A DNA stretch of 41,954 nucleotides, taken from the NCBI GenBank assembly GCA_947446285.1, contig CANFGH010000001.1:68730-110683 (forward strand), in the 5' to 3' direction. How positions within the stretch are numbered: position 1 is the first letter of the stretch; every line of letters starts with the position of its first letter. The DNA comes from Chloroflexota bacterium. Its GTDB lineage: Bacteria > Chloroflexota > UBA11872 > UBA12225. Below are positions 32,537 through 40,598 of this stretch, piece after piece. The notes beneath the pieces were generated by a model that saw only the letters and a list, made by a program, of their open reading frames with translations, did no database searches and was not told the DNA's origin. A program made the position numbers and the translations under genes.

Positions 32537-33802
32537 TTACCCGGCCTTGGCGGACGGGTGCGGGAACTTGGGGACAAGATCCACAAGGGTGTCGACAAGC
32601 AGGTCAAGTTCAGCTCGGGTCGTATACGCCTGGACCGAGATCCGAGCGAACGTCCGTCCACCCCAGTCGATGATCGGGATCACGATGTTGTGGTCCTCGT
32701 AGAGGCGGGTGCTGACCGCGCCGGCGTCGCATCGTCCGATCGGGGCGGCGACCATCTGGACCCACCAGTCGGTCGTTGGCGGGGACAACGGCGGTTCACC
32801 GAATGCGTCGATGAGTCGGTTCATGGCGTACGTCGCCATGGCATGCGCATCCATCCGGATACGCGCCCAGTCGTGGTGCGCCTGGAACTCGATTGCGGCC
32901 GGAACCGTCAGGTAGGAGGCCGGGTCGAAGGTGCCCCGCCACTGGTGTTCATGCACGTAGACCGACTCGCCCGGAGGAGGTGTGGTCCGCCATCCATGGC
33001 CGATGACGATCGGGCGCAGAAGCTTCTGCATGTCCCTGCGGGCGTGGAGGAACCCCGAACCCTTCGGTGCGCATAACCACTTGTGGCAGTTCCCGGAGTA
33101 GAAGTCGGCATCGATTTCCGTCAGGTTGATCGCCACCTGGCCCGGCGCATGTGCCCCATCAATGACCGTGATCACTCCGAGGGCACGTGCCCGCTTGACG
33201 ATCAGTTCCACCGGGAAGCGCAGGGCTGTGGGCGACGTGATGTGGCTCAGGTAGACGATCCGGGTCCGGGGTCCGACGTGTGCCAGGAACCGGTCGGCGA
33301 ACTCCTCGGCGGTCGTGAACGGCGGAGCCAGCTCAACCCGGTTGTAGATGACGCCGCGCGGTTCGGACACGAAGGTCCATGCCTTGTCGAGTGCGCCGTA
33401 TTCGTGGCTGGTGCTCAGGATCTCGTCACCGGCAACCAGGGGCAGGTTCTCCGCGAGTGACTGGATGACGACATTCAGGCCCTGGGTGGCATTGGGGTAA
33501 TAGACAAGGTCGTCCGCATCAGCACCCAGGTACGCGGCCAGGTCCTGGCGCGCCTGCTTCATCACGGGCGCGAACCGACGGCCCAGGAAGTGGGCCGGTT
33601 CGGCCTCGAGTTCCCGCTGCCATGTCTGGTAGATCTCGAAGACCTCGCGCGGGCACGCCCCGTACGATCCATGATTCAGGAATACGACATCGTCTTTAAG
33701 AAGGAAGTCGCCCCGCATGTGCCGGGGTCCGGGATACGCAGGCACGGTGTCCACGCCGTGCCTGCGTGTCGTCGATGAGTTGGTGGTAGAGGTGGTGTTC
33801 AC
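32537..33802 (-). CDS. Class V PLP-dependent aminotransferase (isopenicillin-N-epimerase-like)
   Basis: A PLP enzyme of fold type I, class V. Near the N-terminus FLLKDDVVFLNHGSYGACPREV is the family opening. YYPNATQGLNVVIQSL, YLSHITSPTALRFPV, VIDGAHAPGQVAI and the PLP lysine in SGNCHKWLCAPKGSGFL follow, then GWRTTPPPGESVYVHEHQ and the C-terminal domain. Members include isopenicillin N epimerase and cysteine desulfhydrase-like enzymes; no penicillin genes are near, so the substrate is open. The start is uncertain. GTG at 33802 has TATCCT 8 nt upstream (leaderless pattern). ATG at 33718 gives the length usual for homologues (about 394 residues) but has no ribosome site. A hairpin lies between the two. 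Confidence 0.88.
   Translation of the reverse strand: MNTTSTTNSSTTRRHGVDTVPAYPGPRHMRGDFLLKDDVVFLNHGSYGACPREVFEIYQTWQRELEAEPAHFLGRRFAPVMKQARQDLAAYLGADADDLVYYPNATQGLNVVIQSLAENLPLVAGDEILSTSHEYGALDKAWTFVSEPRGVIYNRVELAPPFTTAEEFADRFLAHVGPRTRIVYLSHITSPTALRFPVELIVKRARALGVITVIDGAHAPGQVAINLTEIDADFYSGNCHKWLCAPKGSGFLHARRDMQKLLRPIVIGHGWRTTPPPGESVYVHEHQWRGTFDPASYLTVPAAIEFQAHHDWARIRMDAHAMATYAMNRLIDAFGEPPLSPPTTDWWVQMVAAPIGRCDAGAVSTRLYEDHNIVIPIIDWGGRTFARISVQAYTTRAELDLLVDTLVDLVPKFPHPSAKAG
33736..33767 (-). other. 12-bp hairpin near the start of the aminotransferase gene
   Basis: ACGCAGGCACGG and its exact complement enclose an 8-nt loop. It is coding if translation begins at 33802, or a 5'-leader structure 18 nt before the ATG if it begins at 33718. 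Its perfection resembles the terminators of this genome. Confidence 0.4.
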
Positions 33803-33869
33803 GGGGAGGCAGGATAACGTCCCGGTTGCCACCGTGCTGGAAAGGCTTGATCCCCACCACCATCAAGTG

Positions 33870-33900
33870 ATGACAGGGTGACGGGGATGCTTGCTAGAGT
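33870..33900 (+). promoter_or_regulatory. Leaderless promoter of acylphosphatase gene
   Basis: ATGACA (33870-33875) and TAGAGT (33895-33900) form a -35/-10 pair with 19-bp spacing. TAGAGT ends 7 nt before the ATG at 33908. Confidence 0.5.
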
Positions 33901-33907
33901 TTGCGTC

Positions 33908-34210
33908 ATGGCCGGTCCCAATCCCGTCATCCGGCCAGACCGGCTGGAAGCAGTTGTACACGGACGTGTCCAAGGGGTCGGCTACCGGGCGTTCGTCGTG
34001 AAGGAAGCCCGCCGGTTAGGTGTCACCGGCCATGCGCGGAACCTGTCAGATCGGCGCATGGTTGAGGTCGTTGCCGAAGGTGCACGGATCGACCTTGAAC
34101 TGCTCATTGCTGCCCTGCACAAGGGGCCCTGGATTGCAAAGGTTGAACGGGTCACCACGATGTGGCTGCCGTCGACAGGCCAGTTCTCCGACTTCGACAT
34201 CCGCACCTGA
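33908..34210 (+). CDS. acyP: Acylphosphatase
   Basis: A 100-residue acylphosphatase, which hydrolyses acyl phosphates such as carbamoyl phosphate and 1,3-bisphosphoglycerate. The active-site loop is VHGRVQGVGYRAFV with Arg27, and Asn45 of GHARNLSD is the second catalytic residue. VEVVAEG and the strand order beta-alpha-beta-beta-alpha-beta fit the family. The ATG at 33908 is chosen because TAGAGT lies 7 nt upstream; a GTG 30 nt earlier would put the promoter inside the coding region. Usual length is about 90-100 residues. Confidence 0.93.
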   Translation: MAGPNPVIRPDRLEAVVHGRVQGVGYRAFVVKEARRLGVTGHARNLSDRRMVEVVAEGARIDLELLIAALHKGPWIAKVERVTTMWLPSTGQFSDFDIRT

Positions 34211-34285
34211 GGACCCGCCCACACGGCCCATCCATCCATTGAACTGTGGGTGAGGGGCGATTCGCTTCCGGGAAGCCCACGCGTG

Positions 34286-35476
34286 TCAGTCGCCGACGGT
34301 CACCCATCCGCCACTCCGTGATGCGTGGTCGGCGCTGGCCGCTACTTGTGCCGCTGCGACCGCGTCGTCGAGAGTCGGCCCAGGTCCGGTTCCATTCGCC
34401 ACCCGGTGCAGGAACTCGGCGGCCTCGATGGTCTTGAGGTCGTCGTACCCCAGTCCCGTTGCGGCTGCCGGGTTGAACCGTCCGTGATACGGATGGTCGG
34501 GTGACGACAGGAGACGCACGAACCCGTCATGGTGCCGGTGATCGCCCGACAGGCCAGTCATGTCTGGCAGGTAGACGAGGAGTTCGTTCATTGCCTCGAA
34601 GTTCCAGCGGATCGCACCCGCGGTGCCGAAGATCTCGAAACCGAACTCACACTTCGGACCGAAGATGACCCGTGACGCATCGAGGACCCCGTGCACGCCC
34701 GATGCAAACCGCACTGGCACGGTCGCGTCGTCCTCATTGGTCACCGGCCCGGTGGGGTCATCCGGTTGCCCCAACGTGAAGTGTGTCCCTCGGCCAGGCA
34801 CGGGAATCGGGCGTCGTGGAATGTGGGTCTGGGTCGTCGCGGAGACCTGTCTGATTGGCCCAAGCAGCAACTGTGCCATGTCCGCCACGTGCGGCATCAG
34901 GTCCCCGAGCACGCCCAACCCCGCTGCGTCCCGGTCGAATCGCCACGACAACTGGCTCATGGGATTGCTTCCGTACATGGAGAAGAACCGGCTCCGATAA
35001 TGCGTGATCGTGCCGAGACGCCCATCACGAACCAGGGAAGCCGCATACTGCACCATCGGCGCCCATCGGTAGTTGAACCCAACCCCTCCCTGGACACCGG
35101 CGTGACGGACCGCTTCGGCAACCGCCGTGGTTTCCGCAAGGGTCCGTCCCACGGGTTTCTCGCAGAACACATGCTTGCCGGCTGAGGCGGCCGCGATCGC
35201 GACCTCGGCATGTTCGGCGTTCGGTGTGGCCACGACCACGACATCCACACCCGGCTGGTCAATCGCCTCGCGCCAATCCGAGACCGCGTGATCGAACCCG
35301 AACCGGGCAACTGCCTCCTGGCGTCGGGACGGGACTGGATCGGCGATGACGACCAGGCGGGGTTGTATTCCGTAGTCGTGGAAGATGTCGGGCACCCGCC
35401 GGTATGCCCGGCTATGCGCCTGCCCCATCCATCCCATGCCGATCACGGCGACGCCGATGTCGTGCTGCATGCTCAT
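34286..35476 (-). CDS. Gfo/Idh/MocA-family NAD(P) oxidoreductase 1
   Basis: A 396-residue sugar/inositol dehydrogenase-like protein. The Rossmann start is VGVAVIGMGWMGQAHSRAYR (as GVAVIGMGWMG), then VVVVATPNAEHAEVAIAA and the family motif HVFCEKPVGRTLAET with the catalytic Lys. GVGFNYRWAPMVQYA and the C-terminal domain with GDLMPHVADMAQLLLG follow. It probably oxidises a sugar, inositol or a derivative with NAD. The ATG at 35476 is preceded by GGGGCAGGGAA; the open frame upstream is not conserved. It shares a 30-nt upstream motif with the second family member at 37927. It stands alone on the minus strand after the kynurenine pair. Confidence 0.92.
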   Translation of the reverse strand: MSMQHDIGVAVIGMGWMGQAHSRAYRRVPDIFHDYGIQPRLVVIADPVPSRRQEAVARFGFDHAVSDWREAIDQPGVDVVVVATPNAEHAEVAIAAASAGKHVFCEKPVGRTLAETTAVAEAVRHAGVQGGVGFNYRWAPMVQYAASLVRDGRLGTITHYRSRFFSMYGSNPMSQLSWRFDRDAAGLGVLGDLMPHVADMAQLLLGPIRQVSATTQTHIPRRPIPVPGRGTHFTLGQPDDPTGPVTNEDDATVPVRFASGVHGVLDASRVIFGPKCEFGFEIFGTAGAIRWNFEAMNELLVYLPDMTGLSGDHRHHDGFVRLLSSPDHPYHGRFNPAAATGLGYDDLKTIEAAEFLHRVANGTGPGPTLDDAVAAAQVAASADHASRSGGWVTVGD

Positions 35477-35491
35477 TTCCCTGCCCCTTTC

Positions 35492-35521
35492 CCGCGCCGC
35501 CGGATTCGTAGACACTTCGCT
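35492..35521 (-). repeat. 30-nt shared upstream motif, copy B
   Basis: Read on the minus strand it begins AGCGAAGTGTCTACGAATCC and ends with CGGCGCGG. It matches copy A (37782-37811) in 27 of 30 positions and lies 15 nt before the start of the first Gfo/Idh gene, in the same orientation relative to the gene. Confidence 0.6.
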
Positions 35522-35537
35522 TGTTCCTGGCTTCGTC

Positions 35538-35579
35538 GCGACCGCGGACAGAGGCGGGCTGGCCTCGTCCTGCGGTCGC
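35538..35579 (-). terminator. Long terminator hairpin after kynurenine pair
   Basis: A 17-bp stem interrupted by one unpaired base on each side (GCGACCGC, GGAC, GAGGC and complements) with loop GGGCTG lies 10 nt beyond the arylformamidase-like stop. It would end the kynU transcript before the next gene. No U-tract. Confidence 0.65.
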
Positions 35580-35588
35580 ACCAGATCA

Positions 35589-36473
35589 TCATGTCCGTGA
35601 GCCAGTCCCCTTGCCGGAGACGACGGGGTCACTGGCCACGTCCGGCAACCCGAGCGCGGTTCGGATGGCGTGGCGGACGGCCGGCCACGCAACGGAAAGT
35701 GGGTCGATCAGTTCGAAGTGGCCGACGCCTTCGAGGAATTCCAGATGCACGGTCTGCCCGGTTTCGCGTGCGTGGTCAGCGTGGCGAGAGGCGAGTTCCA
35801 TGGGTACGTCCTCATCGGCGGTGCCGTGGATAACCCATTGGGTTGCTGACGCCACGGAGTGGTGCGAGGGGCACGCAAAGGCGTAGCGTTCCGGGTGGGA
35901 CTCGGGCGTGCCATCGAGGAATTCGGTGACGGCACCGTTGCTGAGGCCAAGCCGCGCCGCTTCGTAAAGATTGCTGACTGGCGCAAGCGCGACCACCGGC
36001 AAACGGATGGCATGCCGGGTGCCCATCCAGAGAGCGAGGTGGCCTCCGGCCGAGTGACCGACGATCACCGTCCGCGCCGGGTCAATGGGGTACCGGGCGG
36101 GGAGAGACAGTGCGAGCATCATGCCCGCCCGGATGTCATCGAACGTGCCGGGAAAGCCACCGCCGGGTTCCCCGGCTCGCCGGTATTCGAGATTGCAGGT
36201 AGCGATTCCGTCGTCGGCGAGGGCCTGCGCGAGATGCCCAAGATAGGACAGGTCGTATCGCGAACGCCAAAAGCCACCGTGGAGGAGGATTGCCAGCGGT
36301 GACCGAGTGTCTTCGTCCGGCGGAAGACGTACATCGGCGAACTGTGATGGTTCGTCGCCGTACTCCACCCGGAACCCGTACGGTGGTGGAGTTCGGGTTA
36401 ACACTTCGGCAGGATCACGAAGCGAAGCGTCTCGAGACCCGCCGGGGCGGGGTGGGGTATTGCCGGTTGTCAT
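35589..36473 (-). CDS. Alpha/beta hydrolase, probable arylformamidase (kynurenine formamidase)
   Basis: A 294-residue serine hydrolase. The oxyanion-hole motif is ILLHGGFWRSRYD, the nucleophile is in VIVGHSAGGHLALW, an acid is in GTADEDVPMELA, and the His is in GVGHFELIDP. The HGGFW start followed by GHSAGGH is typical of N-formylkynurenine formamidases of the alpha/beta type. This hydrolyses N-formylkynurenine to kynurenine and formate, and the kynureninase gene directly upstream uses the product. The ATG overlaps the kynU stop as ATGA, so translation is coupled. No signal peptide. Another esterase role is possible, but the context makes formamidase likely. Confidence 0.82.
   Translation of the reverse strand: MTTGNTPPRPGGSRDASLRDPAEVLTRTPPPYGFRVEYGDEPSQFADVRLPPDEDTRSPLAILLHGGFWRSRYDLSYLGHLAQALADDGIATCNLEYRRAGEPGGGFPGTFDDIRAGMMLALSLPARYPIDPARTVIVGHSAGGHLALWMGTRHAIRLPVVALAPVSNLYEAARLGLSNGAVTEFLDGTPESHPERYAFACPSHHSVASATQWVIHGTADEDVPMELASRHADHARETGQTVHLEFLEGVGHFELIDPLSVAWPAVRHAIRTALGLPDVASDPVVSGKGTGSRT
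36421..36450 (+). repeat. Related copy C of the 30-nt motif
   Basis: It begins AGCGAAGCGTCTCGAGACCC and matches copy A in roughly 24 of 30 positions (first 12 exactly). It lies inside the arylformamidase-like coding region on the opposite strand, so it may be coincidence or a remnant of a dispersed repeat. Confidence 0.3.
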
Positions 36474-37753
36474 GCCACAACAGCCCGTTCGTTCTCGAAC
36501 ACGAGGTGCGCGCCGGTTGACGCTAGGTCGTGCAGGATCTCGATCGCGTCCCAGACATCCACGTAGCGTGTGTAGAGGGCGACCGGTGAGAATCGCACCG
36601 TCGTCGGTGGCCTGAAGTCCGGCACCACCCCTCGTGCCTTCAGCGCGCGGGCGAGGCGCGCCCCGTCCGGGTGTTCGATTGCAATGTGCCCGCCACGTCG
36701 CGCCGGGTCACGTGGTGTGCCAATAGAGAACCCCAGATCGGCGAGGCGCGCGTCAACCAGGTCGATCAGGTAGCCCGTCAGGTCAAGCGAGACCGCACGG
36801 ATGACGTCGATTCCGGCTTCGGCAGTGATGGCAAGCGACCCGTGCAGCGCCCCGGCTCCAAGCACCGAGGGTGTCCCGATCTGCCACGCTCCAGCCGACG
36901 TTGCGCCACTGAAGTCGGGCGACATGTCGAACTGCCGGTCCTTGGCGTACCCCCACCATCCGGCCAGGGCGGGCGTCGTTCCGAAGTGCCGTTGATGCAC
37001 GAAAAGCGCGCCGACAGCCCCCGGGCCGCCATTCAGGTACTTGTACGTGCACCACGTCGCCGCGTCGACCTCCCAGTCGTGCAAGCGGTGAGGCACCACG
37101 CCTGCCGAATGGGCAAGGTCGAAGCCGATCAGGATGCCGCGTGCATGTGCCTCTCGCGTGAGACGTTCGATGTCAAACAACTGTCCACTTCGGTAGTTGA
37201 CCGAACTGAACCACGCGAACGCGATGTCATCCGACATCGCGGCGATGATGTCATCTTCCTCGACGAGGCGTCCATCGCGGCTCGCGACAGTCACGAGGTC
37301 GGTGGCCGGATCGTGACCACGGAGGGCGATCTGGCTCTTCAGTCCGTAGAGGTCGGATGGAAAGTTCTGGTCATCGGCAAGGATGCGCCGGCGGGTGCCC
37401 TGGGGCCGGTAGAAGGTGGAAACAAGGGCATGCAGGTTGACCGTCGTGCTTCCGGTCACCACTACCTCGTCCGGGTGTGCGCCAACCAGGTCGGCCTGCT
37501 TGGCTCCTAGGTCCTCGCCAAGCCAGAACCATGGCCGTTCGCCCTTTGTCCAGCCGTCAATCCCGTGCGTCTTCCATGACTGGACGGCAGCAAGGATTGC
37601 CTCCTCGGCATCATGGCTAAGCGGGCCAAGCGAGTTCCCATCCATGTAGATGGTGTCCGGGTGCACGTGGAACCGCTCACGGAAGGCGCGTAGCGGATTG
37701 GCGAGGTCGCGCGTGATCGCATCGGCCCGCGAGAATGCAAGTGGCCACGTCAT
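36470..37753 (-). CDS. kynU: Kynureninase
   Basis: A 427-residue PLP enzyme that cleaves kynurenine to anthranilate and alanine. The order is IYMDGNSLGPLS, GWTKGERPWFWLG, VTGSTTVNLHALVSTFYRP, DDQNFPSDLYGLKSQIALRG, FSSVNYRSGQLFDIERL, DLAHSAGVVPHRLHDWEVD, PLP lysine in WCTYKYLNGGPG near 236, and FDMSPDFSGATSAGAWQIGT. Length and motifs match KynU. The ATG at 37753 is chosen over a TTG two codons earlier because TACCCT lies 6 nt upstream (leaderless pattern). It is followed with ATGA overlap by the arylformamidase-like gene. No tryptophan dioxygenase gene is in the window. Confidence 0.95.
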   Translation of the reverse strand: MTWPLAFSRADAITRDLANPLRAFRERFHVHPDTIYMDGNSLGPLSHDAEEAILAAVQSWKTHGIDGWTKGERPWFWLGEDLGAKQADLVGAHPDEVVVTGSTTVNLHALVSTFYRPQGTRRRILADDQNFPSDLYGLKSQIALRGHDPATDLVTVASRDGRLVEEDDIIAAMSDDIAFAWFSSVNYRSGQLFDIERLTREAHARGILIGFDLAHSAGVVPHRLHDWEVDAATWCTYKYLNGGPGAVGALFVHQRHFGTTPALAGWWGYAKDRQFDMSPDFSGATSAGAWQIGTPSVLGAGALHGSLAITAEAGIDVIRAVSLDLTGYLIDLVDARLADLGFSIGTPRDPARRGGHIAIEHPDGARLARALKARGVVPDFRPPTTVRFSPVALYTRYVDVWDAIEILHDLASTGAHLVFENERAVVA

Positions 37754-37759
37754 CGGCAA

Positions 37760-37765
37760 AGGGTA
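37760..37765 (-). promoter_or_regulatory. -10 box of leaderless kynU
   Basis: On the minus strand TACCCT is followed by 6 nt and the kynU ATG. The 30-nt motif copy A lies just upstream in the -35 region, so one factor could act on both divergent genes. Confidence 0.45.
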
Positions 37766-37781
37766 TCGCGCCCGGACCTCC

Positions 37782-37811
37782 AGCGAAGCGTCTACAGATC
37801 CGGCGGCGCGG
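37782..37811 (+). repeat. 30-nt shared upstream motif, copy A
   Basis: Begins AGCGAAGCGTCTACAGATCC and ends with GGCGGCGCGG. It lies in the gap between kynU and the second Gfo/Idh gene, about 115 bp before the latter and pointing toward it, as copy B points toward the first Gfo/Idh gene. Confidence 0.6.
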
Positions 37812-37926
37812 CGTGTGGTTCGGGTGGTTCAAGATGACCGGTTGCCCCGAGGTCCCTGTGGGGGATAGCCTGACAACCACGTTGGGCGTGCCGACAGGAT
37901 CATCCCGGTGCGCAGGGAGATTGACC

Positions 37927-39042
37927 ATGACGAGTGCGAAGGCATCGGACCAAACCTACCGGGTTGCCGTAATCGGTGCCGGCCGGCCGCGCTCCCAGAC
38001 TGGTGCCACCGGGTTTGGCATGTCCCACGCACACGCCAAGGGGTACACCGCCACCGGCCGCTGCCGACTCGTTGCGGTTGCGGATGTCGTTGCCGACAAT
38101 GCGACGGCCTTCGCGCATGTGCACGGTGACGCCGAGACGGTGACCTTCACCGACTATCACGAGATGCTCGCGTCCGCGAGGCCGGAGGTCGTCTCCATCT
38201 GCACCTGGCCGCACTTGCATGCCGAAATGGTGATTGCGTGTGCCCAGGCGGGTGTACGCGCCATCCATTGCGAGAAGCCCATGGCGCCCACATGGGGTGA
38301 GGCGCGACGCATGGCCGAGGCTTGCGCGACCTCGGGCACCCAACTCACTTTCAACCACCAGCGCCGGTTCGAAGCTCCCTACCGCACCGCCCGCGGTCTG
38401 GTCCGCGCCGGAGCGATCGGCGACCTCGTGCAGGTGGAACTCGCCTGTTCAAACCTCTTCGACTGGGGCACTCATTGGTTCGACATGCTCTTCTTCTACG
38501 TTGGCGAAACTCCGGCATCGTGGGTGATTGCCCAGACGGATACCCAGACCCTGACCTCGGCCTTTGCGGTCGACATGGAAAACCAGGGCATCGCGCTTGT
38601 CGGCTTCGAGAGTGGCGTGCGCGGTTTCATGACGACGGGTGACACGGTTCCCGACGGTGCCCCGCGTGCGGATAACTCTCAGCCACGACGCGAGGCCCTC
38701 GGGGCGATGCAGCGCCTGGTCGGTACTGCCGGGGTCATCGAAGTCGGGGTGCGTGGGACCTATAACGCCAAGGTCCGCATCCTCAACGGTGACGCCCCCG
38801 GGTGGCAGGAACCGCCACTTGCCGGTGCCGACCACTTCGAGGATGCGATCGGTGCCGGTGTGGCCGACCTGATTGCCTGCCTCGACAATGGGCATGAACC
38901 CGAACTGTCCGTGCACAAGGCAATCCGTGGGACCGAACTGATCTTCGCCAGTTACGAGTCGAGTCGGACCCATTCTCGCATCACGTTGCCTCTCACTGGG
39001 GTCGAAGGCAACCCCCTGCACGAGATCATTGCCTCGCGTTGA
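37927..39042 (+). CDS. Gfo/Idh/MocA-family oxidoreductase 2
   Basis: A 371-residue family member. The nucleotide-binding loop is RVAVIGAGRPRSQTGATGFG, longer than the usual GxGxxG, then AVADVVADNATAFA, VVSICTWPHLHAEMVIAC and AIHCEKPMAPTWGEA with the catalytic Lys. FNHQRRFEAPYRTA and DWGTHWFDMLFFYVGE belong to the C-terminal domain. The substrate is probably a sugar or sugar acid. The ATG at 37927 is preceded by GCAGGGAGA. Sequence between it and family member 1 is clearly different, so they are not a recent duplication despite the shared upstream motif. A hairpin follows the stop by 8 nt. Confidence 0.9.
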   Translation: MTSAKASDQTYRVAVIGAGRPRSQTGATGFGMSHAHAKGYTATGRCRLVAVADVVADNATAFAHVHGDAETVTFTDYHEMLASARPEVVSICTWPHLHAEMVIACAQAGVRAIHCEKPMAPTWGEARRMAEACATSGTQLTFNHQRRFEAPYRTARGLVRAGAIGDLVQVELACSNLFDWGTHWFDMLFFYVGETPASWVIAQTDTQTLTSAFAVDMENQGIALVGFESGVRGFMTTGDTVPDGAPRADNSQPRREALGAMQRLVGTAGVIEVGVRGTYNAKVRILNGDAPGWQEPPLAGADHFEDAIGAGVADLIACLDNGHEPELSVHKAIRGTELIFASYESSRTHSRITLPLTGVEGNPLHEIIASR

Positions 39043-39049
39043 CCGAGAA

Positions 39050-39084
39050 GACTGCGTGGCCCTCGTGACAAAGGCCACGCAGTC
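39050..39084 (+). terminator. Terminator hairpin after Gfo/Idh 2
   Basis: A perfect 12-bp stem (GACTGCGTGGCC / GGCCACGCAGTC) with an 11-nt loop starts 8 nt after the stop, with TTTT 8 nt beyond. It separates this gene from the decarboxylase, whose start is only 22 nt away, so it could also act as an attenuator. Confidence 0.65.
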
Positions 39085-39105
39085 AGTGATCGTTTTGGCA
39101 CCGCT

Positions 39106-40536
39106 GTGGCAAAGTTCGTCATGACCCCAGACGAGTTCCGACGCCTTGGCCACCGCATCATCGACTGGATCGGCGACTATCGGGAGACCATCGAGTCGCG
39201 ACCGGTGGCACCCCCGACGTCTCCGGGCGAGGTTCGGAAGGCACTTCCTGCGTCCCCACCCGAGCTTGGCGAGTCGCTTGACGGAATGTTGCACGATCTT
39301 GACCAGTTGATCGCCCCGAACTTGGTGCATTGGCAGCATCCGCGGTTCTTTGGGTATTTCCCCGGGAACGCTTCCCTGGAAAGCGTGCTGGGTGACTTCC
39401 TGAGTAGCGGTCTTGGCGTGGTCGGACTATCCTGGCAGGCTGCACCGGCACTGGCCGAAGTCGAGGAGGTTGTCACCGACTGGGTCCGTCAGGCGATTGG
39501 CTTGTCTGGTGCTTGGCAGGGTGTCATCCACGACACTGCGTCAACTGCGACGCTCGTGGCCCTGTTGTGTGCGCGCGAGCGGTCATCTGGGTTTGGCCTT
39601 GCCCGGGGTGGCATGCAAGCCGAACCACACCCCCTGGTCGTGTACGCATCGGCACAAAGCCACAGTTCGGTTGACAAGGCCGCCCTCCTGGCCGGGTTCG
39701 GTCGCGAGAACGTACACCTCGTGCCCTGTGACGAGTCCCACGCGATGCTTCCGGATGCATTGGACGCGGCGATGCGTGCGGACCGGGATGCGGGACGCGT
39801 GCCCTGCGCCGTCGTGGCGACAACTGGCACCACGGCGACCACGGCCTTCGATCCCATCGATTCGATCGTGACAGTGGCGCGAACCCACGGGGCATGGGTG
39901 CATGTGGATGGCGCGATGGCGGGTAGTGCCATGATCCTGCCCGAGTGCCGACCGCTCTGGGAAGGTGTCGAGAGAGCAGATTCAGTTGTCCTGAACCCGC
40001 ACAAATGGCTTGGCGTAGTCTTCGACGCGTCCCTGTTCTACGTGCGGGACGGCGAACACCTGGTCCGTGTGATGGGGACCAATCCCAGTTACCTCCAGAG
40101 CGCCGTGGACGGTGAGGTCCGCAACCTGCGCGACTGGGGGATCCCGCTTGGCCGGCGTTTCCGCGCCTTGAAACTGTGGGCCCTACTGCGCGGTCAAGGT
40201 CTTGAGGCATTGCGTTCGCGCTTGCGGCGCGACTTGGACAACGCCCAGTGGCTTGCCCGGCAGGTTGAGGCGACGCCCGGTTGGCGGGTCGTCGTGCCGG
40301 TCCGGCTGCAGACCGTCTGCGTGAGGCATGAGCCACCCGGCATGGAAGCTGATGCCCTCGATGCCCATGCGCGGGCGTTGTGCGACGCGATCAACCGGTC
40401 GGGCGTCGCCTACCTCACCGCGGCGAGCGTCAATGGTGAGTGGATTGCCCGGGTGAGCATCGGGGCCGAGATGACCGAACGTGAGCACGTCGCCACCCTC
40501 TGGGAAGCAATGCGTGCTGAGGCAGCGAAGCCATAA
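39106..40536 (+). CDS. Group II PLP decarboxylase (aromatic-L-amino-acid decarboxylase-like)
   Basis: A 476-residue PLP enzyme. MTPDEFRRLGHRIIDWIGDY and HWQHPRFFGYFPGNASLESV are the typical N-terminal parts. HDTASTATLVALLCAR replaces the usual G-A-S-E phosphate loop, VATTGTTATTAFDPI and HVDGAMAGSA follow, and the PLP lysine is in VVLNPHKWLGV near 302. FRALKLWALLRGQGLEAL and the C-terminal domain complete it. The family decarboxylates aromatic amino acids such as tryptophan, DOPA or phenylalanine, or makes aldehydes from them; the tryptophan/kynurenine genes nearby suggest an aromatic substrate (inference). Start is GTG 39106 or ATG 39121; neither has a ribosome site. Confidence 0.9.
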   Translation: MAKFVMTPDEFRRLGHRIIDWIGDYRETIESRPVAPPTSPGEVRKALPASPPELGESLDGMLHDLDQLIAPNLVHWQHPRFFGYFPGNASLESVLGDFLSSGLGVVGLSWQAAPALAEVEEVVTDWVRQAIGLSGAWQGVIHDTASTATLVALLCARERSSGFGLARGGMQAEPHPLVVYASAQSHSSVDKAALLAGFGRENVHLVPCDESHAMLPDALDAAMRADRDAGRVPCAVVATTGTTATTAFDPIDSIVTVARTHGAWVHVDGAMAGSAMILPECRPLWEGVERADSVVLNPHKWLGVVFDASLFYVRDGEHLVRVMGTNPSYLQSAVDGEVRNLRDWGIPLGRRFRALKLWALLRGQGLEALRSRLRRDLDNAQWLARQVEATPGWRVVVPVRLQTVCVRHEPPGMEADALDAHARALCDAINRSGVAYLTAASVNGEWIARVSIGAEMTEREHVATLWEAMRAEAAKP

Positions 40537-40598
40537 TCCACATTATTGCCGCTTGCGTTATCGACGATGCGCTTGGCCCGTTCGGGTGAGGCGCGGGT

